From positions 1 through 57,887 of the forward strand of contig NZ_JAETGO010000020.1 in the NCBI RefSeq assembly GCF_016765695.1: a stretch of 57,887 nt of DNA, given 5' to 3'. A program made the translations under genes and the position numbers. The notes beneath the pieces were generated by a model. It saw only the letters and a list, made by a program, of their open reading frames with translations, was not told where the DNA came from and made no database searches. Below are positions 35,296-45,063 of the stretch, piece by piece (the first letter of the stretch is position 1; each line of letters begins with the position of its first letter). The stretch comes from Sporosalibacterium faouarense. GTDB taxonomy: Bacteria; Bacillota; Clostridia; Tissierellales; VENL01.

Positions 35296-37476
35296 TTAAT
35301 CCATTTTAAGCTTTGCAAGAGCATCGGCAAGAGCCGTATTAATCGGTTCCTCTTTTTGTTTTTTCTGCTTCTTTAAATATTTATTAACTTCACGCTTAGA
35401 CACTTTTTGATTATTCTTTTTATTTTCTTGAAATACTGATAATTTCTCTCTGAAGCCACATTTACATACAAAAATTTGTCCATCGCCTTTACCTCGTAAT
35501 TCTAATTTTTTATGACAGGTAGGACACCTTCTATTAGTTATTCTAGAAATACCTTTTCTATAGCCACATGATCGATCTTGGCAAACTAGCATTTTCCCCT
35601 TCTTATTCTTTATCTCAAGCATATACTTACCACAGTCTGGACATTTAGTTCTGGTTAAATTATCATGCCTAAAGGTTTCGTCACTATTTTTAATCTCCTT
35701 TACAACCTCTTTAGAATAGTTTTTCATTTCATTAATAAAGGAATTTTTACTTAGTTTTCCCTTAGCAATACGTCCTAACTTCTGCTCCCATTCGGCTGTT
35801 AATGCAGGAGATTTTAAGTCCTCAGGTACTAAATCTAAAAGTTGTTTTCCCTTTGAGGTTATATATATTGATTTTCCTTTTTGCTCTATAAAATGGCTAT
35901 TAAAGAGCTTCTCAATAATATCAGCCCTTGTGGCCACTGTGCCTAATCCTCCAGTTTCACCAATGATTTCGATTAGGTCTTTACTTTCTCCGCCCATATA
36001 TCTTTTGGGATTTTCCATGGCTGAGAGCAAAGTACCTTCATTAAATGGTGCTGGTGGCTTAGTTTCACCTTGAGTTTCAACTAGCTTTGTAATTTTTATG
36101 CTATCACCTTCACTAATTTGGGGTAATATTTGATCCTTTAGATTACTGTCTTCTTCATCTTCATATCCATTATCATAAACTTCTTTCCATCCCTGTTTTT
36201 TCACGATTTTACCCTTTGCAGTAAATTGACTATCTCCTATTTCAGCTGTAATAGTGGTTTGCTCATATTCAAAGGGTGGATAAAGCACTGCTAAAAACCT
36301 TTTAACTACCAAATCATAAATCTGTCTTTCCTTATATGATAGAGAAACAAGAGAAGCTGATTCCTCAGTTGGAATAATAGCATGATGATCAGATACCTTA
36401 CTATTATCAACAAAGGATTTATTACCTCTAATTGTTTTTTTCATTACTTTTGAGGTTAATCCTTTATATTCCCCGAAGCTACATGCCTTAAGTCTATCCT
36501 TAAGAGTGTCTACTATATCCGTAGTTAAATACCTAGAATCAGTCCTTGGATAAGTTAAAAGCTTATGTCTTTCATATAGATTTTGCATAATAGATAGTGT
36601 CTCTTTAGCCGAAAAGTCAAAGATTCTATTAGCGTCTCTTTGAAGTTCTGTTAAATCATAAAGTTTTGGTGAATATGTTTTCTTGTGTTTTCTATCTACT
36701 TTAATAACATTTGCAGTCTTGCCTTTAACAGATTTAAAAATCTTATCTCTTTTCTCCTTATTAAAGGTTCTAATATATTTAGACTTATTATCCTGCCAAG
36801 TGAGTTTTAGCTCCTGTGCATAAGCTGTTATCCCATAATATGTTTTAGGTTTAAAATTATTAATCTCATCTTGTCTTTGAGCTATCATATTTAATGTAGG
36901 GGTTTGTACCCTACCACAAGAAAGCTGTGCATTAAATTTACAAGTTAAGGCCCTAGTTGCATTCATTCCAACATACCAATCTGTCTCTGCCCTAGCAACT
37001 GCCGATGCATAAAGATTATTATACTCTTTACCATCTCTTAGTTTATTAAATCCTTCCTTAATAGCTTTATCAGTAACGGAGGAAATCCATAATCGTTTAA
37101 TAGGCTTGTTTACTCTAGCTTTGTCAATAATCCATCTTGCTACTAGCTCGCCTTCTCGTCCTGCGTCTGTAGCTATGATAATTTCCCTAACATCTTTTCT
37201 ATGCATAAGACTCTTCACAGTCCCAAATTGTTTACCAGTTTTTTTAATTACTTCTAGCCTCAAAGGAGATGGTAGCATAGGTAAATCTTCTAGTTTCCAT
37301 GACTTGTATTTGTCATCATATTTCTCAGGCTCAGCTAATGTAACTAAATGCCCTAATGCCCATGTAACTATATATCTGTCCCCTTCAATATATCCATTTT
37401 TATTTCTATTACATTTTAACACCCGTGCAATATCCTTACCTACTGATGGTTTTTCAGCTAATACTAATGTACGCAT
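35296..37476 (-). CDS. topB: DNA topoisomerase III
   Basis: The 726-residue type IA topoisomerase relaxes and decatenates DNA by nicking one strand. Toprim domain with EKPSVGKDIA and ATDAGREGE (acidic metal triad) lies at residues 8-112; the active-site Tyr309 is in LLTYPRTDSRYL. The conserved CGRVQTPTL strand and the C-terminal zinc ribbons (CPDCGKYM ... CQDRSCGYRK, then CPTCHKKLEL ... CKCGF) are present. Full length for the RecQ-associated/plasmid-type TopB of Firmicutes. The ribosome site (TGGAG) is distant, so translation initiation may be weak. Single-gene unit. Confidence 0.96.
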   Translation of the reverse strand: MRTLVLAEKPSVGKDIARVLKCNRNKNGYIEGDRYIVTWALGHLVTLAEPEKYDDKYKSWKLEDLPMLPSPLRLEVIKKTGKQFGTVKSLMHRKDVREIIIATDAGREGELVARWIIDKARVNKPIKRLWISSVTDKAIKEGFNKLRDGKEYNNLYASAVARAETDWYVGMNATRALTCKFNAQLSCGRVQTPTLNMIAQRQDEINNFKPKTYYGITAYAQELKLTWQDNKSKYIRTFNKEKRDKIFKSVKGKTANVIKVDRKHKKTYSPKLYDLTELQRDANRIFDFSAKETLSIMQNLYERHKLLTYPRTDSRYLTTDIVDTLKDRLKACSFGEYKGLTSKVMKKTIRGNKSFVDNSKVSDHHAIIPTEESASLVSLSYKERQIYDLVVKRFLAVLYPPFEYEQTTITAEIGDSQFTAKGKIVKKQGWKEVYDNGYEDEEDSNLKDQILPQISEGDSIKITKLVETQGETKPPAPFNEGTLLSAMENPKRYMGGESKDLIEIIGETGGLGTVATRADIIEKLFNSHFIEQKGKSIYITSKGKQLLDLVPEDLKSPALTAEWEQKLGRIAKGKLSKNSFINEMKNYSKEVVKEIKNSDETFRHDNLTRTKCPDCGKYMLEIKNKKGKMLVCQDRSCGYRKGISRITNRRCPTCHKKLELRGKGDGQIFVCKCGFREKLSVFQENKKNNQKVSKREVNKYLKKQKKQKEEPINTALADALAKLKMD

Positions 37477-37694
37477 AATTACAAAGTCAACTCCATTCTA
37501 TACTTTCAATTCTTCTTAATCATATTACAATTGTTCCCTCTATGCAATGTGTAATACATACCTATTTCCTATTTAAAAATAGTTTAGATTATATTTTACT
37601 AGGTATAATTTATATATAAGTTATTAAAGTGAACATTGCATATTAAGGTTTTGTGCAATATTGTATTCTCAATAAATACAAATGGGGTGTAAAA

Positions 37695-38714
37695 ATGGCA
37701 AATAAAATAATCAATATCAAGGAATTTAAATTTAGAGAGGACGTTGGAGATCCTTTTTTAGCAAGAATGCATCATATAGACTATTATCCTAATGGCAATG
37801 AAAATCAAGAAGTACGTAAAGAAGACTTAGAAGGGAAAGTACTAGGTGAAGATTTTAATTTTGATGATGATTGGAAAATGTATTATGGACAAAAAGTACC
37901 GGGATTTCCTATGCATCCCCATAGAGGATTTGAAACTGTAACAGTAGTTTTACAAGGTTATGTAGATCATTCTGATTCTTTTGGGGCAACGGGTAGATAT
38001 GGTGCTGGAGATGTTCAATGGATGACTGCTGGAAGTGGAATGCAGCATGCTGAAATGTTTCCTTTAGTTTATGAAGATAAGGAAAATACCATGGAACTGT
38101 TTCAAATATGGTTAAATCTTCCCAGTAAGAATAAGTTCGTAGATCCATATTATAAAATGCTTTGGGCGGAAGATATACCAACTGTAGTAGAAGAAAATGA
38201 AACTGGTAGTAAGGCAAAAATAAATGTAATAGCTGGTTCGTATAAGAATAGAGAAAGTTTACCACCTAATCCTGATTCTTGGGCTAATAAAAAGGAAAAC
38301 AATGTTGGAATTCTAACTATAGAGCTAGAAGCAAACGCAAGCTTTACTCTCCCCAAGATATCACAAACATTAAACAGAAATTTGTACTTTTACAAAGGAG
38401 CTAGTATAAATATCCATGGAACTGATATTAAATCAATGAGTAGTATCAAATTAAATGGTAATGAAGAAATTGAAATTATAAATGGAAATAAGAAAAGCTA
38501 CTTGCTACTCCTAGAGGGTGAACCAATAAATGAATCGGTAGTTAATTATGGTCCTTTTGTTATGAATACTATGAATGAAATCAAACAGGCTTATAAAGAC
38601 TTTGATGATACTCAATTTGGCGGATGGCCTTGGGATAGAAAAGATCCTGTGAATCCAAAGGATATTGGTAGGTTTGCAAAGTATGACCATAACAACGTAG
38701 ATTATCGTAAATAG
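37695..38714 (+). CDS. Pirin-family cupin protein
   Basis: The 339-residue double-cupin protein has the iron site of pirins: PMHPHRGFETVT (two His) and SGMQHAEMF (His and Glu), with GYVDHSDSFG between. Bacterial pirins include quercetin dioxygenases and regulators of pyruvate metabolism; the role here is open. The start ATG at 37695 follows GGGGTG; an upstream ATG at 37653 lacks a site. Monocistronic, ending in a strong bidirectional terminator. Confidence 0.9.
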   Translation: MANKIINIKEFKFREDVGDPFLARMHHIDYYPNGNENQEVRKEDLEGKVLGEDFNFDDDWKMYYGQKVPGFPMHPHRGFETVTVVLQGYVDHSDSFGATGRYGAGDVQWMTAGSGMQHAEMFPLVYEDKENTMELFQIWLNLPSKNKFVDPYYKMLWAEDIPTVVEENETGSKAKINVIAGSYKNRESLPPNPDSWANKKENNVGILTIELEANASFTLPKISQTLNRNLYFYKGASINIHGTDIKSMSSIKLNGNEEIEIINGNKKSYLLLLEGEPINESVVNYGPFVMNTMNEIKQAYKDFDDTQFGGWPWDRKDPVNPKDIGRFAKYDHNNVDYRK

Positions 38715-38715
38715 A

Positions 38716-38754
38716 AAAAAATAATGGTTAGCCAAAAGCTAACCATTATTTTTT
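38716..38754. terminator. Perfect 17-bp bidirectional terminator
   Basis: AAAAAATAATGGTTAGC at 38716-38732 is exactly complementary to 38738-38754. It separates pirin (rightward) from the converging lipoprotein gene. Confidence 0.92.
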
Positions 38755-38782
38755 AGTTTCTGATATTTTTAAATAGCATCAA

Positions 38783-39724
38783 CTAATCAAAAATATTATA
38801 CTCTTCTCTATATTCTTCAATTTCATCTGTCAGCTTAAAATTATTTTCTTCAGCTATATTCACAAACTCCTCTATTATTTTAATTAACTCACTATCATTA
38901 TTACTTCCAATCACTTCCATGTAAGCTTTTCTAGCATCATCTGACATAGCTTTAGAATTATGACCGAAAAGAGGAGTATTATCTGTACCGAAAAGAATAA
39001 ACCAAACATATTTTTCATATAGTTTTTTAATATCTTCAGTCTTAATTGATTCAGAATATTGATTTAAAAATTCTTCTTGCTTTAATGCTCTTTCCAACAC
39101 TTCATTCCATTTTATAACTAATGCTCCATCCTTAGCTGGTACTTTATTTGATTCAATTGCCATAATATCAATATAAAGCTTTATATCCGACGTCAAATAG
39201 GATTTATACTTATCATAAAACTCATAATTTATTATTGGAAAGTACATTCCTTCAGCTGTTTCAATCTTATAACCAGTCTTGAGTATTCCATTTAAAAATG
39301 ACTTTAGTTCTTCATCTTCTATTTCTTTAACATTAGTAATATCAGATTCTAATTCATAGATATTCCTTAACTGATTTTGCAAATTCTCATCTTCATAAAA
39401 TTTCTCTTCCAATTCTGTTAAATCCTTTTTCTGTAATTCTTCAAATTCATTTATCATAATAGATGCGTTAGTTTCTGAAAGAAAATCAATATTCTCATTT
39501 ATAAATTGAACAATAAAATCTAATTCAACATTCTCTTCAACTAACCTATCAAACTCATTCATTATCTCTTTATTTTGATTTTCATTTTTTTTATCCTCTG
39601 AATCTTCGTTTATCTCTTCATTAATAGTATCTGAGCCTGTTTCAATTATGAAACTAGAGCATCCCATTTGAAATACTAATGTAGTTGCCAAAACTAAACC
39701 AATAATTCCTTTTTTATATCTCAT
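38783..39724 (-). CDS. Hypothetical lipoprotein, 313 aa
   Basis: The signal sequence MRYKKGIIGLVLATTLVFQM is followed by GCSS, giving lipidated Cys22. An acidic linker (INEEINEDSEDKKNENQNKE) and a mostly helical domain of about 260 residues follow, with no catalytic motif seen. The family is not recognised. It lies 101 bp downstream of the anti-sigma gene in the same direction, so it may belong to the envelope-stress regulon of that sigma factor; this is inference. Confidence 0.75.
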   Translation of the reverse strand: MRYKKGIIGLVLATTLVFQMGCSSFIIETGSDTINEEINEDSEDKKNENQNKEIMNEFDRLVEENVELDFIVQFINENIDFLSETNASIMINEFEELQKKDLTELEEKFYEDENLQNQLRNIYELESDITNVKEIEDEELKSFLNGILKTGYKIETAEGMYFPIINYEFYDKYKSYLTSDIKLYIDIMAIESNKVPAKDGALVIKWNEVLERALKQEEFLNQYSESIKTEDIKKLYEKYVWFILFGTDNTPLFGHNSKAMSDDARKAYMEVIGSNNDSELIKIIEEFVNIAEENNFKLTDEIEEYREEYNIFD

Positions 39725-39825
39725 TTAAGGCCTCCTTATTATATTGACATTTCTAAACATATAATTATATCTTTACTCTTTATTTAGACGAACTAATATC
39801 ATAATAGTTCCCTTATTTTCTTAAT

Positions 39826-41502
39826 CTACTTCTCGTCTACAGGATCATAGCCAATAACAGTCCATATACCTGTTGCATCTTGCCTTACAACCTTTTGTAA
39901 ATAAACCTTCTCTATAGGAGTAACATCTCCACTTACCTCTACGATAGCATCTTTACCATTATTTTGAATTATTTTTAAATCTTCCTTTTTAATTGGATAC
40001 TCTCCAGTTATACCCTCTGGGGAAATCTCTAGACTTATAAAAACTTGAACAACATAGACAGGATCAAGTTTCCATGGTGAACTTCCAGAATCAACACTTC
40101 TTTGAGTAGCTTCTTCCACCTCTAAATCTACAGGTATTTCTACTTGTGGTATGTTTAAATATTCTTCATTAGATGGCGAAACTTTAAACTCTCCATCACT
40201 TAAATCCTCTACAAATAATGTCAATTCCTCAATTGAAGTGTCTCCTAAAACAGCATATTCAAAATCAGCTTCCTTCCAACGTATAGAAGTAATATTAGTC
40301 ATACCTTCATATAATCCACTTCCCCTTAGGATTCCCACATTTTCAAATATTGGAGATTGAATTTCAGCAATATTCCCATTAACCTTTCCTAAAATAGCTG
40401 TACTAGAATATTTAAACTTACTATCCGATTTACCCTGTACAATCAAAATCTTTTTTCCTGTTTCTTGGTCTACATAATGGAACTTTACAATCTTCTTACT
40501 AGTAATAATTCCTATTCTGTCTTGAATGTATCCAGTAGGTATATCCTGTGGTATTTTAGGCATAAATCCAATAATCTCTTTAGCTTCTTCCACGCTATTT
40601 ACTAATTGCTCAGAATTTTCATTAACCTCATCAAATCCATCAGGTAATTTATATACTGTTAATTCTTCTGGTATATCATTGTTAAACTCAATATCTGTAT
40701 AGGTTATAGTATATTGAATTGCCTTTTGCATTGCATTTTCTTTCTGTAATGGTAATTTTGTTTCTTGATCAATCCACAATTTATAAGGAGTCCCTCCTTT
40801 TGGAGATACCTCTAGGATATAAGTGTCTCTTCCAGCTATAACATCTTCTCCAATAACTTCAGTTGATAATGCATTCTTTGCATCTTCAATTTCATTTCCT
40901 AACTCAAACATAAACTTATATCCATCAGGAAAGGCTGGAAACACATGGACTTGCTTCTCCTCAGGTCGAATCTGCCATTTCTTCTCACCATTATTCACTG
41001 TTACTAAATCTTTTTGTGCTCCTTCTAACCCTTTCATATAATAATGACCTTCTTTATCTATCCATACTTCTATTTTACTTTGTGTTGTTTTCTTACCATT
41101 TCCACTGGTTTCAACTATTTTAAGAAACCCATGATATGCCTCAACTTCTTTATATGCTTGCTCCATAGCATAAATAACGTTATTTTTTTCAAACGATGGG
41201 ATGAAATTTACCATAATTGCTATAACTAAAATTGCTGCTATGCTTGCTACACTATTAAATAATACTCTCTTTCTTTTTTTAGTAGATTTCTTTTCTTCCA
41301 ATTTGCTTTCTATATTACGAATTATTTTTTTAGGGAAATCTTTCTCTGGCATGTCAGGCTCTTTGAGACTATGAACCTTTCTAGCAACATGAAAAAGCTC
41401 CTGTAATTCTTTTGAATTATCTGTGGATTGCTGTTCGTCGTAGCCTTTTCCTTTATTCAAACTATCAATATAATCAGATATCTTTTTTTCATCATGATTC
41501 AT
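39826..41502 (-). CDS. Anti-sigma factor-like membrane protein with DUF4367/outer-membrane-lipoprotein-sorting-like exodomain
   Basis: The 558-residue protein has a cytoplasmic N-terminus (about 1-80, helical, ELQELFHVARKVHSLKEP), one membrane helix (NSVASIAAILVIAIMVNFIP) and a large outer part. The latter begins with a LolA/MucB-like beta domain (WIDKEGHYYMK, VNNGEKKWQIRPEEKQVHVF, LWIDQETKLPL), then a DUF4367-like domain (EEAKEIIGFMPKIPQDIPTG). The topology is that of anti-sigma factors, and it follows the ECF sigma gene directly. ATG at 41502 after AAGGAGG; a TTG at 41520 overlaps that site. Confidence 0.82.
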   Translation of the reverse strand: MNHDEKKISDYIDSLNKGKGYDEQQSTDNSKELQELFHVARKVHSLKEPDMPEKDFPKKIIRNIESKLEEKKSTKKRKRVLFNSVASIAAILVIAIMVNFIPSFEKNNVIYAMEQAYKEVEAYHGFLKIVETSGNGKKTTQSKIEVWIDKEGHYYMKGLEGAQKDLVTVNNGEKKWQIRPEEKQVHVFPAFPDGYKFMFELGNEIEDAKNALSTEVIGEDVIAGRDTYILEVSPKGGTPYKLWIDQETKLPLQKENAMQKAIQYTITYTDIEFNNDIPEELTVYKLPDGFDEVNENSEQLVNSVEEAKEIIGFMPKIPQDIPTGYIQDRIGIITSKKIVKFHYVDQETGKKILIVQGKSDSKFKYSSTAILGKVNGNIAEIQSPIFENVGILRGSGLYEGMTNITSIRWKEADFEYAVLGDTSIEELTLFVEDLSDGEFKVSPSNEEYLNIPQVEIPVDLEVEEATQRSVDSGSSPWKLDPVYVVQVFISLEISPEGITGEYPIKKEDLKIIQNNGKDAIVEVSGDVTPIEKVYLQKVVRQDATGIWTVIGYDPVDEK

Positions 41503-41520
41503 CCAAATTTCCTCCTTCAA

Positions 41521-42054
41521 CTAATTATCCTTCTCAATTATTTGGGCAAGCTTTTTCAGTGCACGATATTGTAATACACGAATGGCACCTTCTGTTTTTT
41601 CCATCTTGTTAGCTGTTTCAGCTACTGAAAAACCACTAATTATCCTTAACTCCACTACCCTACGCTGCTCATCAGTTAAATCCTTTAGTGCATTCTCTAT
41701 AAGCATACGTTGAGTACTATTTTCTGCAGGATCATCTACTGCTGTTTTAGACGGATTAATCAACTCCAAGTTAACCCTTGGACCATAACGTTTGTTTTTT
41801 CGCCATCTATCTCTAATAATATTCAGTGCTACAGTTTTAAAAAAAGCAATATAACTATCAGGATTAGTGCCTTTCTTCTGAATATAAGATAATGCTTTAA
41901 TATAGGTTTCTTGAGTTATGTCCTCTGCTTCTTCGCGATTTTGAACTTTATAGTATATATAGCGATATAAAGATTCCCATGTAGATAGACAAATTTCTTC
42001 TATATTATTCAAGGCACTATCTTGTCTTTTCTTGAAGCTTCCTATTTTGAACAT
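41521..42054 (-). CDS. ECF-type RNA polymerase sigma factor
   Basis: The 177-residue sigma-70-family factor has region 2 (about 25-95: YRYIYYKVQNREEAEDITQE, then FFKTVALNIIRDRWRK) and region 4 (about 120-172: ALKDLTDEQRRVVELRIISG and KTEGAIRVLQYRALKKL). It directs polymerase to its own promoter and stress genes and is held inactive by the downstream membrane protein. ATG follows AAGAAGGG. An AAC-16-CGTC promoter lies 50 bp upstream, the autoregulated type. Stop to anti-sigma start spacing is 18 bases. Confidence 0.93.
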   Translation of the reverse strand: MFKIGSFKKRQDSALNNIEEICLSTWESLYRYIYYKVQNREEAEDITQETYIKALSYIQKKGTNPDSYIAFFKTVALNIIRDRWRKNKRYGPRVNLELINPSKTAVDDPAENSTQRMLIENALKDLTDEQRRVVELRIISGFSVAETANKMEKTEGAIRVLQYRALKKLAQIIEKDN

Positions 42055-42100
42055 AAGTTAAAATCCCTTCTTTCCTGGCCAGTTTGTTTACACTATTAAT

Positions 42101-42126
42101 GACGAATAAAGGGGTAAAATGTTACT
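42101..42126 (-). promoter_or_regulatory. Putative ECF-dependent autoregulatory promoter
   Basis: On the minus strand AGTAAC (42121-42126) is followed by 16 bases and CGTC (42101-42104). The AAC element in the -35 and CGTC in the -10 with this spacing match the general ECF promoter form (as for SigM/SigX/SigW types of Bacillus). It sits directly upstream of the ECF sigma gene. Confidence 0.6.
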
Positions 42127-42220
42127 TACTAATTTCATTATTTTAATTATATATATATTCAATGTACTTCTAGCGCCATATAATACTCTAATTTTCGTCA
42201 TTTCAGCTAATTTTTATGAT

Positions 42221-42271
42221 TTAATTGCGGTAGCAATTAATCTATGGTATAATAGTTGCGATAGCAATTAA
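42221..42271 (+). promoter_or_regulatory. marR promoter with two MarR-type operators
   Basis: TTAATTGC-GGTA-GCAATTAA at 42221-42240 is a perfect 8+8 bp inverted repeat. A second, weaker copy, AGTTGC-GATA-GCAATT, lies at 42254-42269. Between and over them are TTGCGG (42225-42230), 17 bases, and TATAAT (42248-42253), a good sigma-A promoter. The regulator encoded downstream should repress its own operon here. Confidence 0.8.
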
Positions 42272-42285
42272 CTAGGAGGTGTATT

Positions 42286-42738
42286 ATGAAACTGGACTCA
42301 ATTGGTAGATATATTTCTTCAATCTATAGACATCAAAGCATATTAATAAATAAGTATTTTGAAAAATATGGTTTTGGAAGTGGCCAATATATTTTTCTTA
42401 TTAATATCTCCAAGAATGAAGGAATAAATCAGAAGCAATTAAGTGAAAATGTAAAGATTGATAGGGCCAATACCAATAGAGCTATTAAAAAGCTTGAAAA
42501 ACTAGGCTATATTTATACTGTGGAGGATAAAGAAGATAGAAGAAGTAGAAAATCTTTTCTCACTGAGAAAGGAAAAGAAATAATTCCTCTAGTGATAAAA
42601 GATTTAGCAAATATAACAGAAATCATGGCTCAAGGTATGGACGATAATCAAAGAGAAAAGTTACTTGAATTGTTACAACTAATTGAAAAGAATATTATGC
42701 TAGAAGTCGACAACATAAGAAAGGATAAATGCAAATGA
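42286..42738 (+). CDS. MarR-family transcriptional regulator
   Basis: The 150-residue winged-helix repressor shows the MarR plan: dimer helix, then NEGINQKQLSENVKIDRANT (recognition region), KKLEKLGYIYTVEDKEDRRS (wing with the DxRS/R arginine pair) and a C-terminal helix. ATG follows AGGAGG. Its last bases overlap the start of the MATE exporter gene, and its promoter contains matching operators, so it likely senses a drug or phenolic ligand and controls efflux. Confidence 0.93.
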   Translation: MKLDSIGRYISSIYRHQSILINKYFEKYGFGSGQYIFLINISKNEGINQKQLSENVKIDRANTNRAIKKLEKLGYIYTVEDKEDRRSRKSFLTEKGKEIIPLVIKDLANITEIMAQGMDDNQREKLLELLQLIEKNIMLEVDNIRKDKCK

Positions 42739-44093
42739 AATCAAAACGAAGGACAAATATGACTGAAGGAAATATAGGAAAAACCCTAAGGGATTTAACT
42801 ATCCCTATGATATTAGGAATCTTAGGAATGGTTTCTTTTAATTTAGCAGACACATATTTTGTAGGACAGTTAGGAACAAAACAAATAGCAGCACTAACAT
42901 TTACTTTCCCTGTAGTATTAGTACTTAATAGCTTAAACCTAGGAATTGGTATAGGTGCTTCTGCCGTTATTTCTAAAGCAGTTGGTGAAAAGAATAGAGA
43001 TAAAGTTGTGAGACTTGCAACTGATAGCTTAACTCTAGGACTGATTTTTGCTATAATTGCAATGATAATTGGAGAACTAACTATTGAGCCTTTATTCACC
43101 TTATTAGGTGCTGATCAAGGAACTATACCTTATATCACTGAATATATGAGTATATGGTACGCAGGAGTTCCTTTCGTCGTAATCCCTATGATTGGTAATA
43201 ATGCCATTAGGGCATTGGGAGATACAAAGACACCTAGTATGGTTATGATGACGTCTGCAGGTGTGAACATTTTACTAGATCCATTATTGATTTTCGGAGT
43301 AGGTCTTTTCCCAGAATTAGGTGTATCTGGTGCAGCTTTAGCAACAGTATTTGCAAGGGCTCTTACGTTCTTTGTAGCATTATACATTTTAATAATAAGG
43401 GAGAAAGTAATTTCATTAAAAGTTATCAAATTTAAAGAGCTGATTGACTCATGGAAAACTATCTTATTCATTGGGATGCCCAATGCAGTAGCAAAAATGG
43501 TTATTCCAATAGGAGCTGGAATAATCACTGGCCTAATCGCAAATTTCGGAACTGAAGCCGTAGCTGGTTATGGAATAGCAACTAAGCTAGAGTATTTTGC
43601 AATATGTATAGTAAATGCTTTATCATCAGTTATGCCTGTATATGTAGGCCAAAATTTTGGTGCTAAAAAAATAGATAGAATTAAAGATGGAGTAACAATC
43701 AGTGAAAAGTTTTCTATTATATCAGGACTAGTAATTTATGCTATTTTAGCTATTGTAGCAAGACCACTTTCCTATCTATTTACAGATAGTAAGGCTGTTT
43801 CTGATGTTATAGTTACTTATTTAAGAATTGTACCTTTAGGATATACTTTCCAAGGAGTACTTCTCATTATTAATGGAGCTTTAAACGCTCTTCATAAGCC
43901 ATTTAAAGCGGCTTTAGTAAATATATCACAGATGCTAATTCTATATGTACCTCTAGCAATCATTACTTCTAAGTATTTTGGTATAAAGGGGATCTTTACT
44001 TCATTGGTAGCTTCATATATAACTGTAGGTGCTATATCTCACTTTATCATTCATAAAGATATAAGTAGAATAAAGCGTAGATTATCAGCTTAG
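42729..44093 (+). CDS. MATE-family multidrug efflux transporter
   Basis: The 454-residue, 12-helix sodium- or proton-driven exporter has family landmarks GNIGKTLRDLTIPMILGILG, NLADTYFVGQLGTKQIAAL and, in the second half, GYGIATKLEYFAICIVNAL with VGQNFGAKK. Length is normal. The ATG at 42729 overlaps marR by ten bases; ATGs at 42735 and 42759 (after AAGGA) are alternatives, and the last gives the commonest N-terminus. Coexpressed with marR and ended by a hairpin at 44140. Confidence 0.94.
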   Translation: MQMKSKRRTNMTEGNIGKTLRDLTIPMILGILGMVSFNLADTYFVGQLGTKQIAALTFTFPVVLVLNSLNLGIGIGASAVISKAVGEKNRDKVVRLATDSLTLGLIFAIIAMIIGELTIEPLFTLLGADQGTIPYITEYMSIWYAGVPFVVIPMIGNNAIRALGDTKTPSMVMMTSAGVNILLDPLLIFGVGLFPELGVSGAALATVFARALTFFVALYILIIREKVISLKVIKFKELIDSWKTILFIGMPNAVAKMVIPIGAGIITGLIANFGTEAVAGYGIATKLEYFAICIVNALSSVMPVYVGQNFGAKKIDRIKDGVTISEKFSIISGLVIYAILAIVARPLSYLFTDSKAVSDVIVTYLRIVPLGYTFQGVLLIINGALNALHKPFKAALVNISQMLILYVPLAIITSKYFGIKGIFTSLVASYITVGAISHFIIHKDISRIKRRLSA

Positions 44094-44139
44094 TATATTC
44101 TTCTATAAAAATATATTTTATGTTTATCTAAGCAAGAAG

Positions 44140-44174
44140 AACCGGCAGTATGAATTACAAACTGCCGGTTTTAT
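44140..44174 (+). terminator. Terminator of the marR-MATE operon
   Basis: AACCGGCAGT at 44140-44149 is exactly complementary to 44161-44170, followed by TTTATAAT. May also stop the converging 44194 gene. Confidence 0.8.
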
Positions 44175-44193
44175 AATACTTATTATCTCTCAA

Positions 44194-45063
44194 TTATTTT
44201 TGTTTACGTACAATAAATGTAGCTCCTCCGATGGCAATTACTGAACCTGCTGCTACTAGCGGAGTAGTAGTTCCCATTCCATCATCTTTTTTATCTTCTT
44301 CAGAACCAGTTTTATCAGAGTCATCAGCTAAATCAGAGTCATCAGTTAAATCTGTTGAATACATTAATTCAGCTTGCTGTCCTTCAACTACTTTAACCTC
44401 ATCTCTACCAAAAATTCCATATAGGTATTCAGCATTTTCTTCTGTATATGGTTTTATTCCTATTTCTACATAATTATCAAATGGACCTGTATGTGTAACT
44501 ATAAATCCCTTGTCTGCTATCTCATCTTTATTATCTTCAAAAAGATATTTATCAACCTCTCCTTGCTTTTTAATGATGTCTTCATCTACTGATGCTTTTT
44601 CTAATTCAGGACTTAATGCTGTCGCTGTTGTTAAACCTGATGTTCTCATCAGTACTGCTTCTTCTCCTTCAATTACCTTTATTTGATCTTTTCCAAATAT
44701 GTTATAGAGATATTCTGCATTTTCCTCAGTATATGGTGATATCCCTATTTCGATAATATTTTTTAATGGTCCTGTATATGTCACCTTAAATCCTTGATTA
44801 GCTATCTCATCTGAATGATCTTCAAATAAATACTTATCTATTTCTCTTTGCTTTTTAAGAATATCTTCATCTACTGATGATTTATTCAATACAGAGCTTG
44901 ATACAGTTATGTTTGATCCCACTGTAGCTTTTATTTCTAATTGTTTAAGTCCTGTATCAGATGGTGAATCTCCCCCACCTGTATCTGCAAATGCCACTCC
45001 TGTTGACAGTACTGTTATACATGAACCTAAAATTAGTGTTTTTATAACTTTTGAATTTATCAT
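44194..45063 (-). CDS. Secreted surface protein with two tandem ~80-aa repeats
   Basis: The 289-residue protein has a signal peptide (KTLILGSCITVLSTGVAFAD), two tandem repeats and a C-terminal anchor helix (LVAAGSVIAIGGATFIVRKQ). Each repeat begins SVDEDI.KKQ.E.DKYLFED, continues GF.VT.TGP, and ends PYTEENAEYLY.IFG, at about residues 60-140 and 160-240. An acidic linker (DDSDLADDSDKTGSEEDKKD) precedes the anchor. There is no LPxTG, so it is membrane- rather than sortase-anchored. Function unknown; the repeats look like small alpha/beta modules. Own promoter region of about 400 bp. Confidence 0.78.
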   Translation of the reverse strand: MINSKVIKTLILGSCITVLSTGVAFADTGGGDSPSDTGLKQLEIKATVGSNITVSSSVLNKSSVDEDILKKQREIDKYLFEDHSDEIANQGFKVTYTGPLKNIIEIGISPYTEENAEYLYNIFGKDQIKVIEGEEAVLMRTSGLTTATALSPELEKASVDEDIIKKQGEVDKYLFEDNKDEIADKGFIVTHTGPFDNYVEIGIKPYTEENAEYLYGIFGRDEVKVVEGQQAELMYSTDLTDDSDLADDSDKTGSEEDKKDDGMGTTTPLVAAGSVIAIGGATFIVRKQK

